Shown one piece after another: positions 36,148 to 60,262 of a DNA stretch of 64,000 nt; the stretch's first letter is position 1; every line of letters begins with the position of its first letter. Both the position numbers and the translations under genes were made by a program. This DNA is from Vespa crabro. Its lineage: Eukaryota > Arthropoda > Insecta > Hymenoptera > Vespidae. The notes beneath the pieces are model-generated. The model did not search any database. It was not told the origin of the DNA and saw nothing but the letters and a program-made list of their open reading frames with translations. The stretch spans positions 4,357,501 to 4,421,500 of the forward strand of contig NC_060963.1 of NCBI RefSeq assembly GCF_910589235.1, written 5' to 3'.

Positions 36148-37185
36148 GTTTTATATTTCTTTTTGTTTACAATAATGAATTATCAATTAAGTAATAGAAA
36201 TATTATTTTATTAATTCACTGTAAATATATATATATATATATTAAAAATGTTTTAAGATAAATATTCAGATATTCCTGAATATATATATATATAAATTAT
36301 TACTTACTGACAAAGATAATACAAAATAGTATTTATTATCTTGATTTCTTATTGAATTTTAAATAAGTTATTAGATAAGAACGTCGTACAGTAAAGATCT
36401 CAAGTAAGATAATAGATAAGAACGTGCACGATACAGTATATATAAGTATAAAACTGATATACCAACTTTGAAAATCAAAATTTAAACTTTATTTCAAATA
36501 TTTTGTAACAATTTATTGTTATATAAAGTTATGGAATTTATTATTATAATAAGGAATAAAAAACACACGTAATACAATTTGCATTTGTTATCAAATTTTT
36601 AAAGCGAAGATAAAAGAATAAAATCAGCAAACGATAATTGTATAATTTCTAATTCGTAATTGAATAATAAATAATAATTTTCCATTAAACAGATAGATTT
36701 ATGATGAATTTTGGACATAATTATAAAAGATAATGGTTACGGTTAGTTACAATAATAATGCATTAAAATTCCTAATGGCGCTGATAACGTCTCATCTCTA
36801 TAAAACGAACTCGGACCTACACTATATTTTATATATACGTAGGAAAATAGTTGTATATATAGTACGAAACGATATATATACATATATGTGTGATCATCTA
36901 AACTTGGCATAGACCTAGCTAAAGTATAATTAATTGTTAAAAAATATTCTATTAATATTACATAAAATTTACAAAAAAGGTTTAATATAAAATATCTTGT
37001 GTTCATAATAAAATACTGTTAATTATTATAAACGATTAGTTTCTTTATTTTCACGAGATTTCGTGAAACAAATATTTTACTGAATGCATGAAAAAAAATA
37101 TGTTCAAATTTTTATTATTGTAAATTTATGTGTCAACAAACATTTTCAATAAAATAATAATAAATCACTTTAATTAACTGAAATA
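36148..37185. promoter_or_regulatory. Divergent intergenic region, BED gene (-) and C19orf47 homologue (+)
   Basis: 1038 bp separate the two start codons. It is AT-rich. A motif with ATAGATAAGAACGT is present twice in close succession at about 36371-36426, the only non-random pattern seen apart from short TA runs. It presumably contains both promoters. No coding exon was seen. Confidence 0.45.
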
Positions 37186-38620
37186 ATGGCAACATCTTTG
37201 TCAGGTAAAATGAAATTTTAATCTTATAAACTATTATAGGCATGTTATGTTAAAATTAATATGCGAAGTATTTTAACATATTTTAAATGATTTTATCCTT
37301 TTTAATGTTTTATAGCATATTGGGTAAAGTTTTTCAAAGGTGCTGGCTTTCCACAAGACGTTGCAACTAAACATGCAGTTGTATTTTCTAACAATCGTAT
37401 TAAACCAGATATGTTGCCAGATTTGGATAAGCCTAGTCTTAAAGAAATGGGAATTACTTTAATGGGAGATATGATTGCTATCTTAAGATATGCTAAAAAA
37501 GTTGTAGAAGAAACTACATGTGAAAAATTTCTTGTAGACACTGAAGATCCTGATATTCCACCTAAACTTGTTAATAAACCAATAATTAAGAAAGCTATAA
37601 CAAAAGTAACTGCTAAACCTCCTGCTATAATTAAAACAAAGCCTTCTACTGTAACTACTTCAAAAATAATAAAAAACACATCTACCGTGGTTCCAAAGAT
37701 AATAACTGTGAAAAAATCAAATGTGGATTTACCTGAAAGTAAAAAGAATACAAGTTCTCTGAAAAGGACGCTAGAATCTGAGGAAGAATATGATGGTGGT
37801 CATGATGATGACTGGAAAATTGTTGCTAAAAAGAAACCGAAGCCACAAACTAACAATGAAGAAGATAATGAGAAAGTAGGATATACAGTAATATTACCAA
37901 AACGAACAACTTTAAGAACGCCATCAACTAAAAAAATAGTTAAAACAAAGCGAACAGTATTTGACAGATTAGGGGATAGTTCAGTAACTAGTACAACCAA
38001 TTTGCCTGATACTTCTCCTACTTTTAATGTTACTGGATTGGGTAAAGATATATATAAAAGAACAATTAGTGTTTTCAATCGTCTTGGTGATAAAGATGCA
38101 AAAAAGAATGACACGCCACAATTAGGAATATTAAAGAATGGTACTACTAAGATGACCTCACAGGGTATCCTAAAAAATAGTAGTTCCAATATAGGAACAT
38201 CTGGCATAGCTAAGAAGAAGATTCTTACTGCAGGTACAATGCGTGCTGATCAAGAAGTTAATATGAAAACAGCTTTAAATAGTGTTAAGCAATTAGTAGG
38301 TACAACTAAAAAAATTACTTTCAATGAAAATGCATCAAACATGATCAAAAAAAGAAATACTGAAGTTACATCTGGCAAATTAGGTATGATTATTATCTGA
38401 AAGAATAATATATAATTTATAATAGAAAGAATAATTTATAATTCATAAAATTTTATCTAATGTATTTGTTTTTACAGCTTCAGAACGACTCACCACAATA
38501 CCAGCAAAAGCACGATTAGGTGTATTGAGATCAAGTAGCGCGAAACAGGTTACTTTCAATAGAGTTGCCACTGTCACACATGTTAAAAAAGCAGATGTTT
38601 TTAGTCGTCTTGGAATTTAA
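37186..38620 (+). CDS. SAM-domain protein, C19orf47 homologue
   Basis: Function is not established. Three exons, 37186-37204, 37316-38383 and 38478-38620, join to 409 codons plus TAA. Residues about 7-75 form a sterile alpha motif domain (YWVKFFKGAGFPQDVATKHA, then LKEMGITLMGDMIAILRYAK), matching human C19orf47 at the same place. The rest is Lys/Thr/Ser-rich and presumably disordered. Within it, VFDRLG (221-226), VFNRLG (259-264) and the C-terminal VFSRLGI (403-409) repeat a short motif also present in the human protein. GILK occurs twice (277-280 and 290-293), GVLR once (377-380), and KITF/KQVTF at 339-342 and 385-389 resemble protein phosphatase 1 docking motifs. DDDWKIVAKKKPKP (near 165) looks like a nuclear localisation signal. 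A poly(A) signal candidate is at 38843-38848. Confidence 0.9.
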
Positions 38621-38942
38621 AAAAAAAATTAAGTTCATCATCGAAACATTGTTTCTAATTACATATACTTTGTACAAAGTGATATTACTTTTTGTTCTGT
38701 AAAGAGTATACTGTATACATATGTTTTCATATAAAAATCTATAAAACTTCTTAAAAACAAACTAGGTAATATTCTTCACAATTTGCATGAAAAAATTCTT
38801 TTAATAGTATAATATAGTGAAATGATAACTTAAAATCACGCAAATAAAATGAAATTTAAGTTAAATTAAAAATCGCATTGTAATATACATGTTAAAAAAT
38901 GAGCAAAATTGATTCAAAAATATATATTTGTTTTTTTATCTA

Positions 38943-38974
<32 letters not shown>

Positions 38975-41126
38975 TATAATCTGAAGTTTTATTGATTTAA
39001 TAATGTAAGATTTTCATTTTTTGTGATATTATTTATTACATTATTTTTTGTGATATAATTATATTTTAGCTTTCTTTCACATTTATTTTACGATTTAATT
39101 AAACTTTGCATTATGTTATCAACAAATTAAAATTAATACAATTTTAATATATTCTTCTCTCTTAATATATAAATAAGCTTGCTTTTATTACTAGAATAAA
39201 AATTTCATGCAATAATATAAAATATAATTTGTTTTTGGATAACTAATATGTATTTATATTATATGATACAAAAATGACAAAAATTGTACACGAATATAAC
39301 AAATCATATATTGTGTTGATACTTGTAATACATTTATATAATATTAAGATTTGATCATGTATATATTTTATCCCCTGAGACTTTATAGATTTTAGGAAAT
39401 ATCTTCTGAAAAACAATATATGTTATTACAACTTATATCTTCTTAATCCACGTGATATATAAACTTTTACATGATAAAATTTTATAATTTATCATTTTCA
39501 AATTCGTATAGTCGAGTAATATTAGAAAAACAGGTACAAGTATACATTCATTTTTGTATATTTTCTATAACAGCATATAATCTTTTACATGTTCGATTAG
39601 AAATTTTTTAATACAATAATACTAGTAGGCAGGTCTTTACTGCAGAATGCTTGCTATTAAAAAAATTAACAGTCATCATGATGCACGATGGAAAGTTTTG
39701 TTAACGACTAAAATATACTCTAAGAACATAACTGAAATTTAAAGTATTCTTTGATGAAACCTTGTAATTTGTAGTTTTTGTATTTTAATATTAAATTTTA
39801 TAGAGTATGGCAGAATGATCTCCCAAATTTTGAAGATTATTTTACAGCGTGAACTTCCAATTTCATTTGATTTTATATTTACTCATATGATTTTATAATT
39901 ATGTTATCTAAATTCATCCACGACACATTATTGTAGTCAATTTCGAAAGTTATACAATTATTCTTTATAAATTCTTTTAACAACAAATATACAGTGCAAA
40001 TCTATTCAACTCATGATAGTACACAACAGTAAATCATATGTTATCATGGAAAAAAACTCTTATTATAATCTTCTAAACTCTATTAGAATTCGAATAATGC
40101 TGAATCAAAATCTGGGAGATTGTTCTGCCATACCTGTATATTACAAATGCATTAATTAAAAAAAATAATTATTTATTTTCTAATTGTTACAAAAAATGTT
40201 TTGTCACGTATAAAAACAAAAACACCATACTCAACCTTTTTAATACTTATTGAATCTGGAAAAGAAGGGGTGATCGTGGCTCCATGTCTACTCCAAATGT
40301 GTAATATAACTGTAATCATTTTATGATAATCAGTAATATTACCAAGAACGGAGCGTCGACTATATCAGATCTTAATTCAGTAGATTTTGGAAACAATAAA
40401 ATTTCAAAGAATATTACATATAAGATAACAAAATCAAAAACAAAGTCTCAAAGATCTGACTTACAATTTTATTTTGACGCTCATCTTTTTCAAATCTCCC
40501 ATAAATTACTTGAATGGGGCGGTGTTTTCCTGTAAAAATAAAATCTTACTACAGTCTCAGAGGGAAGCAATAATATAATTCTTATGACATATAATCTTTG
40601 ATCTTAATATCTTGTGTCAATTTGGATATACACATTGATATTTAATGCTTAAAGTTCATATTTCTATTATATTACAAATTCATATTATACTTATTATTAT
40701 TGAAATAAAAATAGAAATATATATATATATATTTATATATATATATGTATAGTCATAATTATAAAAAATAATAGTTATGAAATATAAAACGTATAATAAA
40801 GCCTGCCTTTTTAAGGAAGAAATATAGAGTAATATGTAAAAACAAGATGTACAAAAATAACATAACTTTTAGTTTATGGCAGAGTTGGATTTTCACAAGT
40901 TTGGTAATAAACAGCCTTTGATTTCCAATGATATCCCTGAAAACAATTATCATATACCATATTCCATAGTATTTAGTATATTGTCAATAAATATATTGAT
41001 TTAATATAAATACATTGAGTTTAAAAATTTTCGTTCTTTCAAAAATCCTGTACAACTCTGCTGCTTTCTATCAAATTTCTAGAATAATTTTCATTGATAG
41101 TTCAAGACCCACGATCAGTTTCCCCT
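38621..41126. other. Convergent intergenic region, no gene seen
   Basis: This lies between the stops of the C19orf47 homologue (+) and CREBZF (-). It is very AT-rich with a T-run at 38944-38968. Apart from the inverted repeat at 39805-40133, I see no coding or structured element. Part must be 3' UTR of the two genes. Confidence 0.55.
39805..40133. repeat. Inverted repeat with 29-bp arms, MITE-like
   Basis: The left arm 39805-39833 (starting GTATGGCAGAA) and right arm 40105-40133 are reverse complements at 26 of 29 positions, two of the three differences being G-U tolerant in RNA. The arms enclose 271 bp of AT-rich sequence with no open frame. TA dinucleotides flank both ends. This layout fits a short non-autonomous Tc1/mariner-like element or another TIR element. 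No transposase was seen. Confidence 0.6.
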
Positions 41127-42311
41127 TCATTCTATATCACTATTTGTACTATTAATATGACATTTCGCACAATATTCTAAGGATATTTTATTAGAATTAA
41201 CATGTAAACAGATTCCAGTATTGTTTAAATTTTGAAACAGGTCTTCTTCTGTACAAGAATTTGGTACTTCAAGATCAATCGAACTCATAATTTCATCATA
41301 TTTTGGGATATCTTCAAATAAATTTACATTAAATGGCGTCAATTCATCAAAATCCATATCATCGATATTAGAATCTTTGGTTTCTTCTGAATTGCATATA
41401 CTGTTTGTTGTTCCAGGAGTTATACTATCCGTTTCTTGCATGTATCTGCTATCTATACTGCTTGGTGTATTTATCATGAAATATGGTGTACTTAAAGGAC
41501 TTATATCTATATTATTTTCTAAGTCCTTATCATCCACATCATGACTAACATCAACTTTTTTAGGAACAGTATAAGTATGATCAGTATTTGAAAGAATTAG
41601 AGGTAATGTATTTTTACTATTAATATTGTTTTCCATACTTTCATAACATTCAGTATTTTTCTCTTGTATAGCGTTAAGTTCCTGCTGCAAACTATTTTGT
41701 TCAATGTGATTATGTCTATTGATTATTGAATCAAAAATATTATAATTTAAAGAATCTGATACATTATTTTTAACATTCGGAAGACATGAACATTTTTGTT
41801 GTTTAGTTTCTGTATCCTGTATTTTCTGACTTTCTTGCATCTCATTATTAACGATAACAGATTTTTTGTTATAAGTATTTAACTTTTTCAAACCATCATT
41901 TATTGTTTTTAATAGAGCAGTAATAGCAGTATTATTATGCAGAACACTTTTCAAATATGCAATTTCACCTGTCAGACGTTTTATATCTTTTCCTTGTTTC
42001 TGTATTGTATAAACAAGTTTCTTATTCTCTTTTTCATAATACGATAATGTGTTTTCAATTTTTTCCAAATATGCTTTTTTGCGAAGTCTGTTTTCTCTAG
42101 CCATTAAAGCATTACGGTTAAGACAAGGTCTTTTGGAAGGCCCTCGACCACGTCGGTGTGTCTGTTCTACTGTATTATTCGAAAATATCATATTTTCTTC
42201 CCGATTACTTTGCAAATGTGTCTTACAGTTTCTTTTGAAATTGACATCACCCATTTCTTCTTCGTTGCTCGAACTTGCATATTTTTTCTTAAAATGCTTT
42301 GTGGTTGACAT
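41127..42311 (-). CDS. CREBZF: bZIP transcription factor, CREBZF/Zhangfei homologue
   Basis: Nuclear bZIP protein of the Zhangfei/CREBZF type, which in mammals represses or co-activates stress-related transcription and binds HCF-1. It is a single exon of 394 codons on the minus strand. The ATG at 42311 is chosen because the longer frame to 42350 opens only with GTG. The basic region NRNALMARENRLRKK (residues 65-79) has Asn where most bZIPs have Ser/Cys before the invariant Arg, the same oddity as in mammalian CREBZF. The leucine zipper runs to about residue 125 and is followed by VLHNNTAITALLKTI, again the CREBZF pattern. The C-terminal two thirds are acidic and Asn/Ser-rich, with a DHTY motif (244-247) matching the HCF-1-binding consensus and a MDFDELTPFN patch that could activate. 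Intronless, unlike all neighbours. Confidence 0.9.
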   Translation of the reverse strand: MSTTKHFKKKYASSSNEEEMGDVNFKRNCKTHLQSNREENMIFSNNTVEQTHRRGRGPSKRPCLNRNALMARENRLRKKAYLEKIENTLSYYEKENKKLVYTIQKQGKDIKRLTGEIAYLKSVLHNNTAITALLKTINDGLKKLNTYNKKSVIVNNEMQESQKIQDTETKQQKCSCLPNVKNNVSDSLNYNIFDSIINRHNHIEQNSLQQELNAIQEKNTECYESMENNINSKNTLPLILSNTDHTYTVPKKVDVSHDVDDKDLENNIDISPLSTPYFMINTPSSIDSRYMQETDSITPGTTNSICNSEETKDSNIDDMDFDELTPFNVNLFEDIPKYDEIMSSIDLEVPNSCTEEDLFQNLNNTGICLHVNSNKISLEYCAKCHINSTNSDIE

Positions 42312-44622
42312 CGTTAATGATTTAAAGTAATCCAAATCTTGTACAATCACAAATTTACCAGATGTGGATCTTGCTTCGAAAATACTATATTATTATAATT
42401 TCTAAATAATTTAATAAATCTCCCGACGACGTGGCTTTAAAAAAGCGCAATAACTGGCACTGATTTACTGCAATTTATGAGAGAATCAATTGCTAAAAAA
42501 TCCTCTCGCAGGAATGTCCAATATTAGAAGCGCCATCTTCAACGCCATTTTATAATACAGAAAATCATTATTATTAAAGATTTTATTAACTAATTTCTTT
42601 ATTATTTTCTGAATAATATTTTAATTGAATTATTTTTTATTTATTACTTATCATATGACATTTATTTTCTAAATTTTATATTAGAGCACAAAACGAAAAA
42701 ATTATAATAATATATTTACAATTCAACGAGCAATAATAAATAAAATTAAATAACAAATAAATCTTACGTATGATCAATTAAGTCGTTGAACATATTTAAA
42801 AATAAAAAAAGAAATAAAATGAAGCGAAATTGTTATTTAAATTTAAATATTTTACAATGAAAAAGTTTCCTCTCTAGATTTTACTGATTCGTGACAGTGT
42901 TGCGAAGCCGCGCGGTAATGGAGTTATCTTGGATGATCGCGAAATTTTGCGCGAATTGTCGTATTATTTCTGTAACGTACGAATGTATGAGGTGCAACAT
43001 TCCAATTCTGTTTTTACTTTAAATATTATTGCAGTCCTAAAACTTATCAATTATAGTTTGAGTGGAAAAGGAGAGCTGAAATAAGTTTCAGTCAATGAGC
43101 CTAGGTACGTACTTAAAATGGTGTACATACGTATATATATATGTACATAGATACATATCGTATGATCGAAAAACATAATAAATTTAAATATAATCTTAAT
43201 AAATAATAAAATCTAATAATAAAATTTGATATTATTACAAGGAATATTCTCGAAGTTATAACACGAAAGATAATAAAGTGACATGAGAACTGAGCTCGAT
43301 TGATCTTATAAAGTATCATACAATATGAACATTTTTATTTTAAATGTTTCTTTAATTTCCATTCAATTTCATAACGGAGTATTATTATCAAGCTTTCATG
43401 TACATCATATAGTAAGAGTTATTTTACGTGTCATCATTTTTGATGAAATTAAATAGAAAAATGTTACGTATTACCGGCTAATACGTTCCTAACCTATTAA
43501 TCTTGAAGCTTCGTAGAATCATTCAGAATAATAAGCAATCTATAGATAGTTCGAATTCACTTCAAATCCATATCACAAGATTCTCTTCGCATTTTATTTA
43601 ATCGCATGAAGCCGAAAGTAAAAGAAAGTATGAGATAATTTGATTTTAAAATAATCTTAAAAGAGAATATAATTAAAAGTAAATAGTATCGCAAGACAAA
43701 CACTTCGATGGTTGTAACGTGACGATAGTAAATATACATATTAATTGATTCTCTCGTCGAAACATATTTATTTCTTGTGAGAATAAGCGAGAAGGAAGAG
43801 TTCGATTTTTTCTATTTGTTGTTTGTATATATTCCCCACTCCACTATGCTAGGAAGGAACATCAATCGCGCATACATTTTCGTAACGTGAAATGAAACCG
43901 CGCGAGCGTGGTGGGGGTAATAGCAAGCGAACAGTCTGGGTTCGGGTGATTCCGTTGGTAATGGAGGGAGGGCGGCGAACGGCGGCGAAGGGGGCTCGTG
44001 CGCCGGCAAGCAAATCGTGTGTCAGACTCGTGGCAGAGGGGTCAGCGCGAGGGAAAGACACGAATCGAACATTTTCTGGGCTTAGCGGGTACGTTACCAC
44101 GTTTTTCGGCCATTCCTCTCTCTCTCTCTCTCTTTCTCTCTTTCTCTCTCCCTTTTTCTCTCTCTCTTTCTCTCTATCGTTCGCTCGCTCGTTGGTTATT
44201 TTTCTTTTTTCCTTCTTTTTTCTCGGTTCTCGTATCATCTTCCTTTCTTCCTTGAAACCGTCGCGTGCCTGTTCTCTTCCTTTTCGACGCGCCTCTCTAC
44301 TTTACAAACACACGCTTGGTGTCTTTCTTGTACTATTGCCCTTTCTCTTTCTTTTCTCTCTCTATCTCTTTCTCTCTCTCTCTTTTTCTCTTTCTCTTTC
44401 TTTTTTCTCCCGATATCTCGGTCAGTTTCCGTTATTGTCGCGAAGAGCGTTATATGAGTATACAACCTGAGAGAGACAAGTAAAAAAAACTCCTACGTTC
44501 AAAAAGGTGGATAATTTCGGATGTATTCTAGTTATTTAATTATTTCTCCTACGTACGGATAAATATCGGGTGACACGTTTGGGATTTGCGTTAAAGGAAC
44601 GTGAGATATATACGGAAGAAGG
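42312..44622. promoter_or_regulatory. Divergent region between CREBZF (-) and alpha-actinin (+)
   Basis: A GACGTGGC (CRE/UPRE-like core) at 42428-42435 lies about 120 bp upstream of CREBZF. A small CpG patch is at 42895-42960. The strongest CpG island of the window is at 43893-44095 (clusters of GGCGGCG and GCGCGAG), and ends with a possible donor GCGG|GTACG; this is the best candidate for the alpha-actinin promoter and an untranslated first exon. (CT)n tracts at about 44116-44175 and 44355-44400 follow. Long open frames here come from those tracts. Promoter roles are inferred. Confidence 0.45.
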
Positions 44623-56895
<12,273 letters not shown>

Positions 56896-57209
56896 TTTAA
56901 TATTACGATGTATCGAACAAATTACAAATTGTTCCCATCTTGAAAGGCAAAAATTAAGTGAAATCAAAAAATATTAATTTTACCTTTTTGCTATTTTGGT
57001 GTGTACATTCATAATTTATTAAAAATTATGGAATCACCCAATTTTCAAAAAGGACAATAAAGGACAAGGATTGTTAGTTAGTATGGGAATGCTATTAATA
57101 ACATGTACGTGTAAAAAAAAGGGCAATCTTTTATCAACTTGGTGTTCTGAAATAATCGGGAATAGACCAATAAGTTCTACACGTCATGAGTATTAGCATT
57201 AAAAGATTG

Positions 57210-57445
57210 GTGATATCTTTTTAATGTAAAGGATTAAAAAACAAAAAAAAAGAAAAAGAAAAAAATAATTCAAATACAGATGAAAATATTTATTTATTCC
57301 ATATTCTCGGGCTAATTACCCTTGTTATCTTTTATGAATTATACATATCCGTTGATTGTTAAGAACGGCTTGTACTTAAATAAGACTATACTGAAGGGAC
57401 AATAATACTTATTTCTCTGATATCTTTACATTAAAAAGATAACAC
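57210..57445. repeat. Inverted repeat, 22-nt arms
   Basis: 57210-57231 and 57424-57445 are reverse complements at 21 of 22 positions, including 17 perfect bases (ATCTTTTTAATGTAAAG). The loop is 192 nt. It lies 315 bp after the alpha-actinin stop, so it could fold in its 3' UTR. Confidence 0.7.
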
Positions 57446-57703
57446 GTTAAAAAAAAAAAGCATCAATATAACGACTCTTCTAGAACACTTGTCAAGCGCC
57501 TATCCTGCATCATTTTAGGTATACAATTTTCCTTATGCCCGCAAACATGAATGATCATAAACGATATTTTCTTGCAAGCGTTCTAGAGGGAGAAAATAAA
57601 CGAAGCTGTGCTTGAAAACGACTATTAATATAAAAAAAAAAAAAAAAAAGAAAAACGAATTTTATATTACGAATAATTCATATCTCTTATTGCGAGAGCA
57701 TAT

Positions 57704-57776
<73 letters not shown>

Positions 57777-58915
57777 TAATATTACTCCAACTATTTAAGA
57801 AATAGTAATGTTTACACATTTATATCATTATGAAGATCAGATTCACAATGAATAAAATAAAAATTCAAATCATATGGTGTATTTAAATCCTGTTAATTTA
57901 GTGGATGTTTATATATACATAATATTATATTGTATTAAATTGCATGATATAATTTGTTTTTTTTTTTTATCGAAACATCTAGTATTATTATATAGTTGGA
58001 GTAATTTCCTATCCTTCCTAAAGCTTTGAGTCAATGCTCTCGCGATGGGTCAAATTCATCTAACGCTAAGATTATAAACGATATAACGAATTTTACGAAC
58101 TTTAAAGGTGAATGAATCGACTTTCTTACTAAGGATCCAAAAAACTCGCTCGAAATCGAATAATGTTCATATTTTTTTATAAAAAGCGATACACAACGAA
58201 CTATTAGCGAAAACGCCACATTATAATACTTTATAAATCGTATATAAACAAAAAAAGGAAAAAAAAAAAAAGAAAAAAAAAGAAGTACGCGAAACAATGT
58301 TAAACAAATGCAAATTATTTATTTATTTGATTTAATTATTTATTATTGTTCTCCGATTAATTAATTACGCTAGCAAATGTGAGAAACACTCTCTTTTTTT
58401 TTTTTTTTTGTCAAAGTATTTATTTTTATAAATATCTGTGAAGCGATGAGGCCACTGTGTATAATATATAGGATCTATTATCTAAAATCTTTTCTCTCCA
58501 AACAGCAGCTGCCATTTCTCGTGTCATGTTTTTAAACCACATTTTACACACGCTCGCAGCGTTATCCATTATTATAGTCAAAGTCACCGTCGTTCAAATC
58601 ATCCTATGTACAAGCTCATGTGTGAAATGCATTAATACTTACCGAGAGACGTATACTGTAAGTTTTTTTTTTCTGCTTGAGATTTAATGCTTTTCAATAT
58701 TTGTCTTAATGTGTTTTGAGAGTTTCAATATATGATTTCTTATTTCTCAAAGAAAGTTTCTCCAAAATCTTGGATTTATCGAGTGACGAATGTTAAAAAA
58801 ACGAAAAACAAAAAACAAAATATTTCAGAAAACAGAGACCACACTTCTATATAGTATATATACAAACACAATACGCATATTTACATAAACACGTACACTC
58901 GAATATACGTAATAC

Positions 58916-58916
<1 letters not shown>

Positions 58917-58979
<63 letters not shown>
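58917..58979. repeat. 63-base poly-A run
   Basis: An uninterrupted A homopolymer, followed by A-rich sequence to about 59010. It could be the tail of a retroposed sequence, a natural homopolymer or a length artefact of assembly; no retroposed body is recognisable on its 5' side. Confidence 0.9.
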
Positions 58980-58981
<2 letters not shown>

Positions 58982-59152
58982 AAAAAAAAATTAAAAACAA
59001 AAAAAAACAAAAGAAATGTTATTTCGGCGTATATATATATATATAAATGGAAATATATAATATATAATATATATATATATACATACAATATTTGTATATG
59101 CAAACTTTTATTGCATTACGTGCATTGAGTGTACATATTCTGAATAAAAAGG

Positions 59153-59189
<37 letters not shown>

Positions 59190-60262
59190 ACATATAGTGT
59201 CATACTACACACATGTACACAATTTTTATTTAAACTTCGTATATATATATATGTATATATATATATATACATCTATAATTAATAATATCTCCTAATAATT
59301 TTATTGTATTTAAAATATTATTTTAATTTATATAATTTAAATGAATCCGTCAAAGAATCATCTCGTGTCGTATTATACATTTACTCTATTTTTTGTTTTG
59401 CCGATTTCATCCTTTTAAATTGATTTAATAACGAGTCATAAGAAAGAAAAAAAAATAAATAAATAACAATTATATCGGGGGTAAGAAAATAAAGAAAATC
59501 TTGGAAAAAAAATCGAGATCTATGCGTTTTGTTGTGTATGTATATTTTGTAATTTTAACTTTGCATAATTTATATTATGCGACGAACAATACGTGATATA
59601 TAATATATATATATTTTTTCTTTTTTTTTATTACGATTATAATACACATCTAATACACATAAGTATTCACGGACGCAATTAACCTGACTGTCTGCTTCGA
59701 GTATTACGAAGTCCCATGCATATTTAAAAATTATTATTATTATTATTATTATTGTGTTTCTTCTTTTTTTTTTTTTTTTTTTTTTTTATACAGAAATAGA
59801 AGACTTACTTGGCTAACAGCTGCACAATGCTACATACACATATAAGTTATTTCATCGTTACACACGACGTCATACTAAAATCTTTTATATCCCACGCTAT
59901 TTACACTAAAATATTATAATATTTACAAAAGAGCGAGAGATTCTATAACTGTAATATCACCATTCTTCGTCGTCACTTATGTAACTATGGCTACGTAGGA
60001 TAACGCACGATATATCTATTATAAAAATGATTCGTTCCGTATGTGTGTGTATGTGTGTGTGTATGTGTATGTTGTGTGTGTATGCGTGTATTGTGTGTGA
60101 TAGACGATTTTGAGACGAAAAAAAAAAAAAAAAGAAAACATCGTTTTACAATTTGAAAATTGCCGTGCGCTCTCTCGAGATAACGGCTCTGACGTATAGA
60201 CGGAAAAGATTCCGTTTATTGTTAGTCCCGCGAGTACGGTCGTTTGAAATATTATCGCTCTT

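Larger units (their letters stand above)
56896..60262. other. Alpha-actinin 3' UTR and convergent intergenic region
   Basis: Between the stops of alpha-actinin (+) and the CBM14 gene (-). It contains two inverted repeats (57210-57445 and 57781-58006), a (TA)n tract at about 57720-57774, a 63-base A-run at 58917-58979, a T-run at 59156-59183 and (GT)n-rich sequence at about 60040-60100. AATAAA matches are frequent because of the AT content, so the true poly(A) sites cannot be picked. No coding exon was seen. Confidence 0.5.

Noticed and set aside
37302..38207. Antisense open frames of 125 and 135 codons opposite the C19orf47 homologue
   Set aside because: Hydrophobic mirror of a Lys/Thr-rich coding exon; no independent start or motif.
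42311..42350. Longer CREBZF N-terminus
   Set aside because: The extension opens with GTG, not ATG, and the first real ATG is at 42311.
43892..44470. 192-codon open frame across the CpG island upstream of alpha-actinin
   Set aside because: The second half is CT-repeat translation and the first half Arg/Gly-rich promoter DNA; more likely a promoter and leader.
58917..58979. Poly-A run as evidence of a retroposed gene
   Set aside because: No coding or SINE-like body lies upstream and many other A-runs occur in the window.
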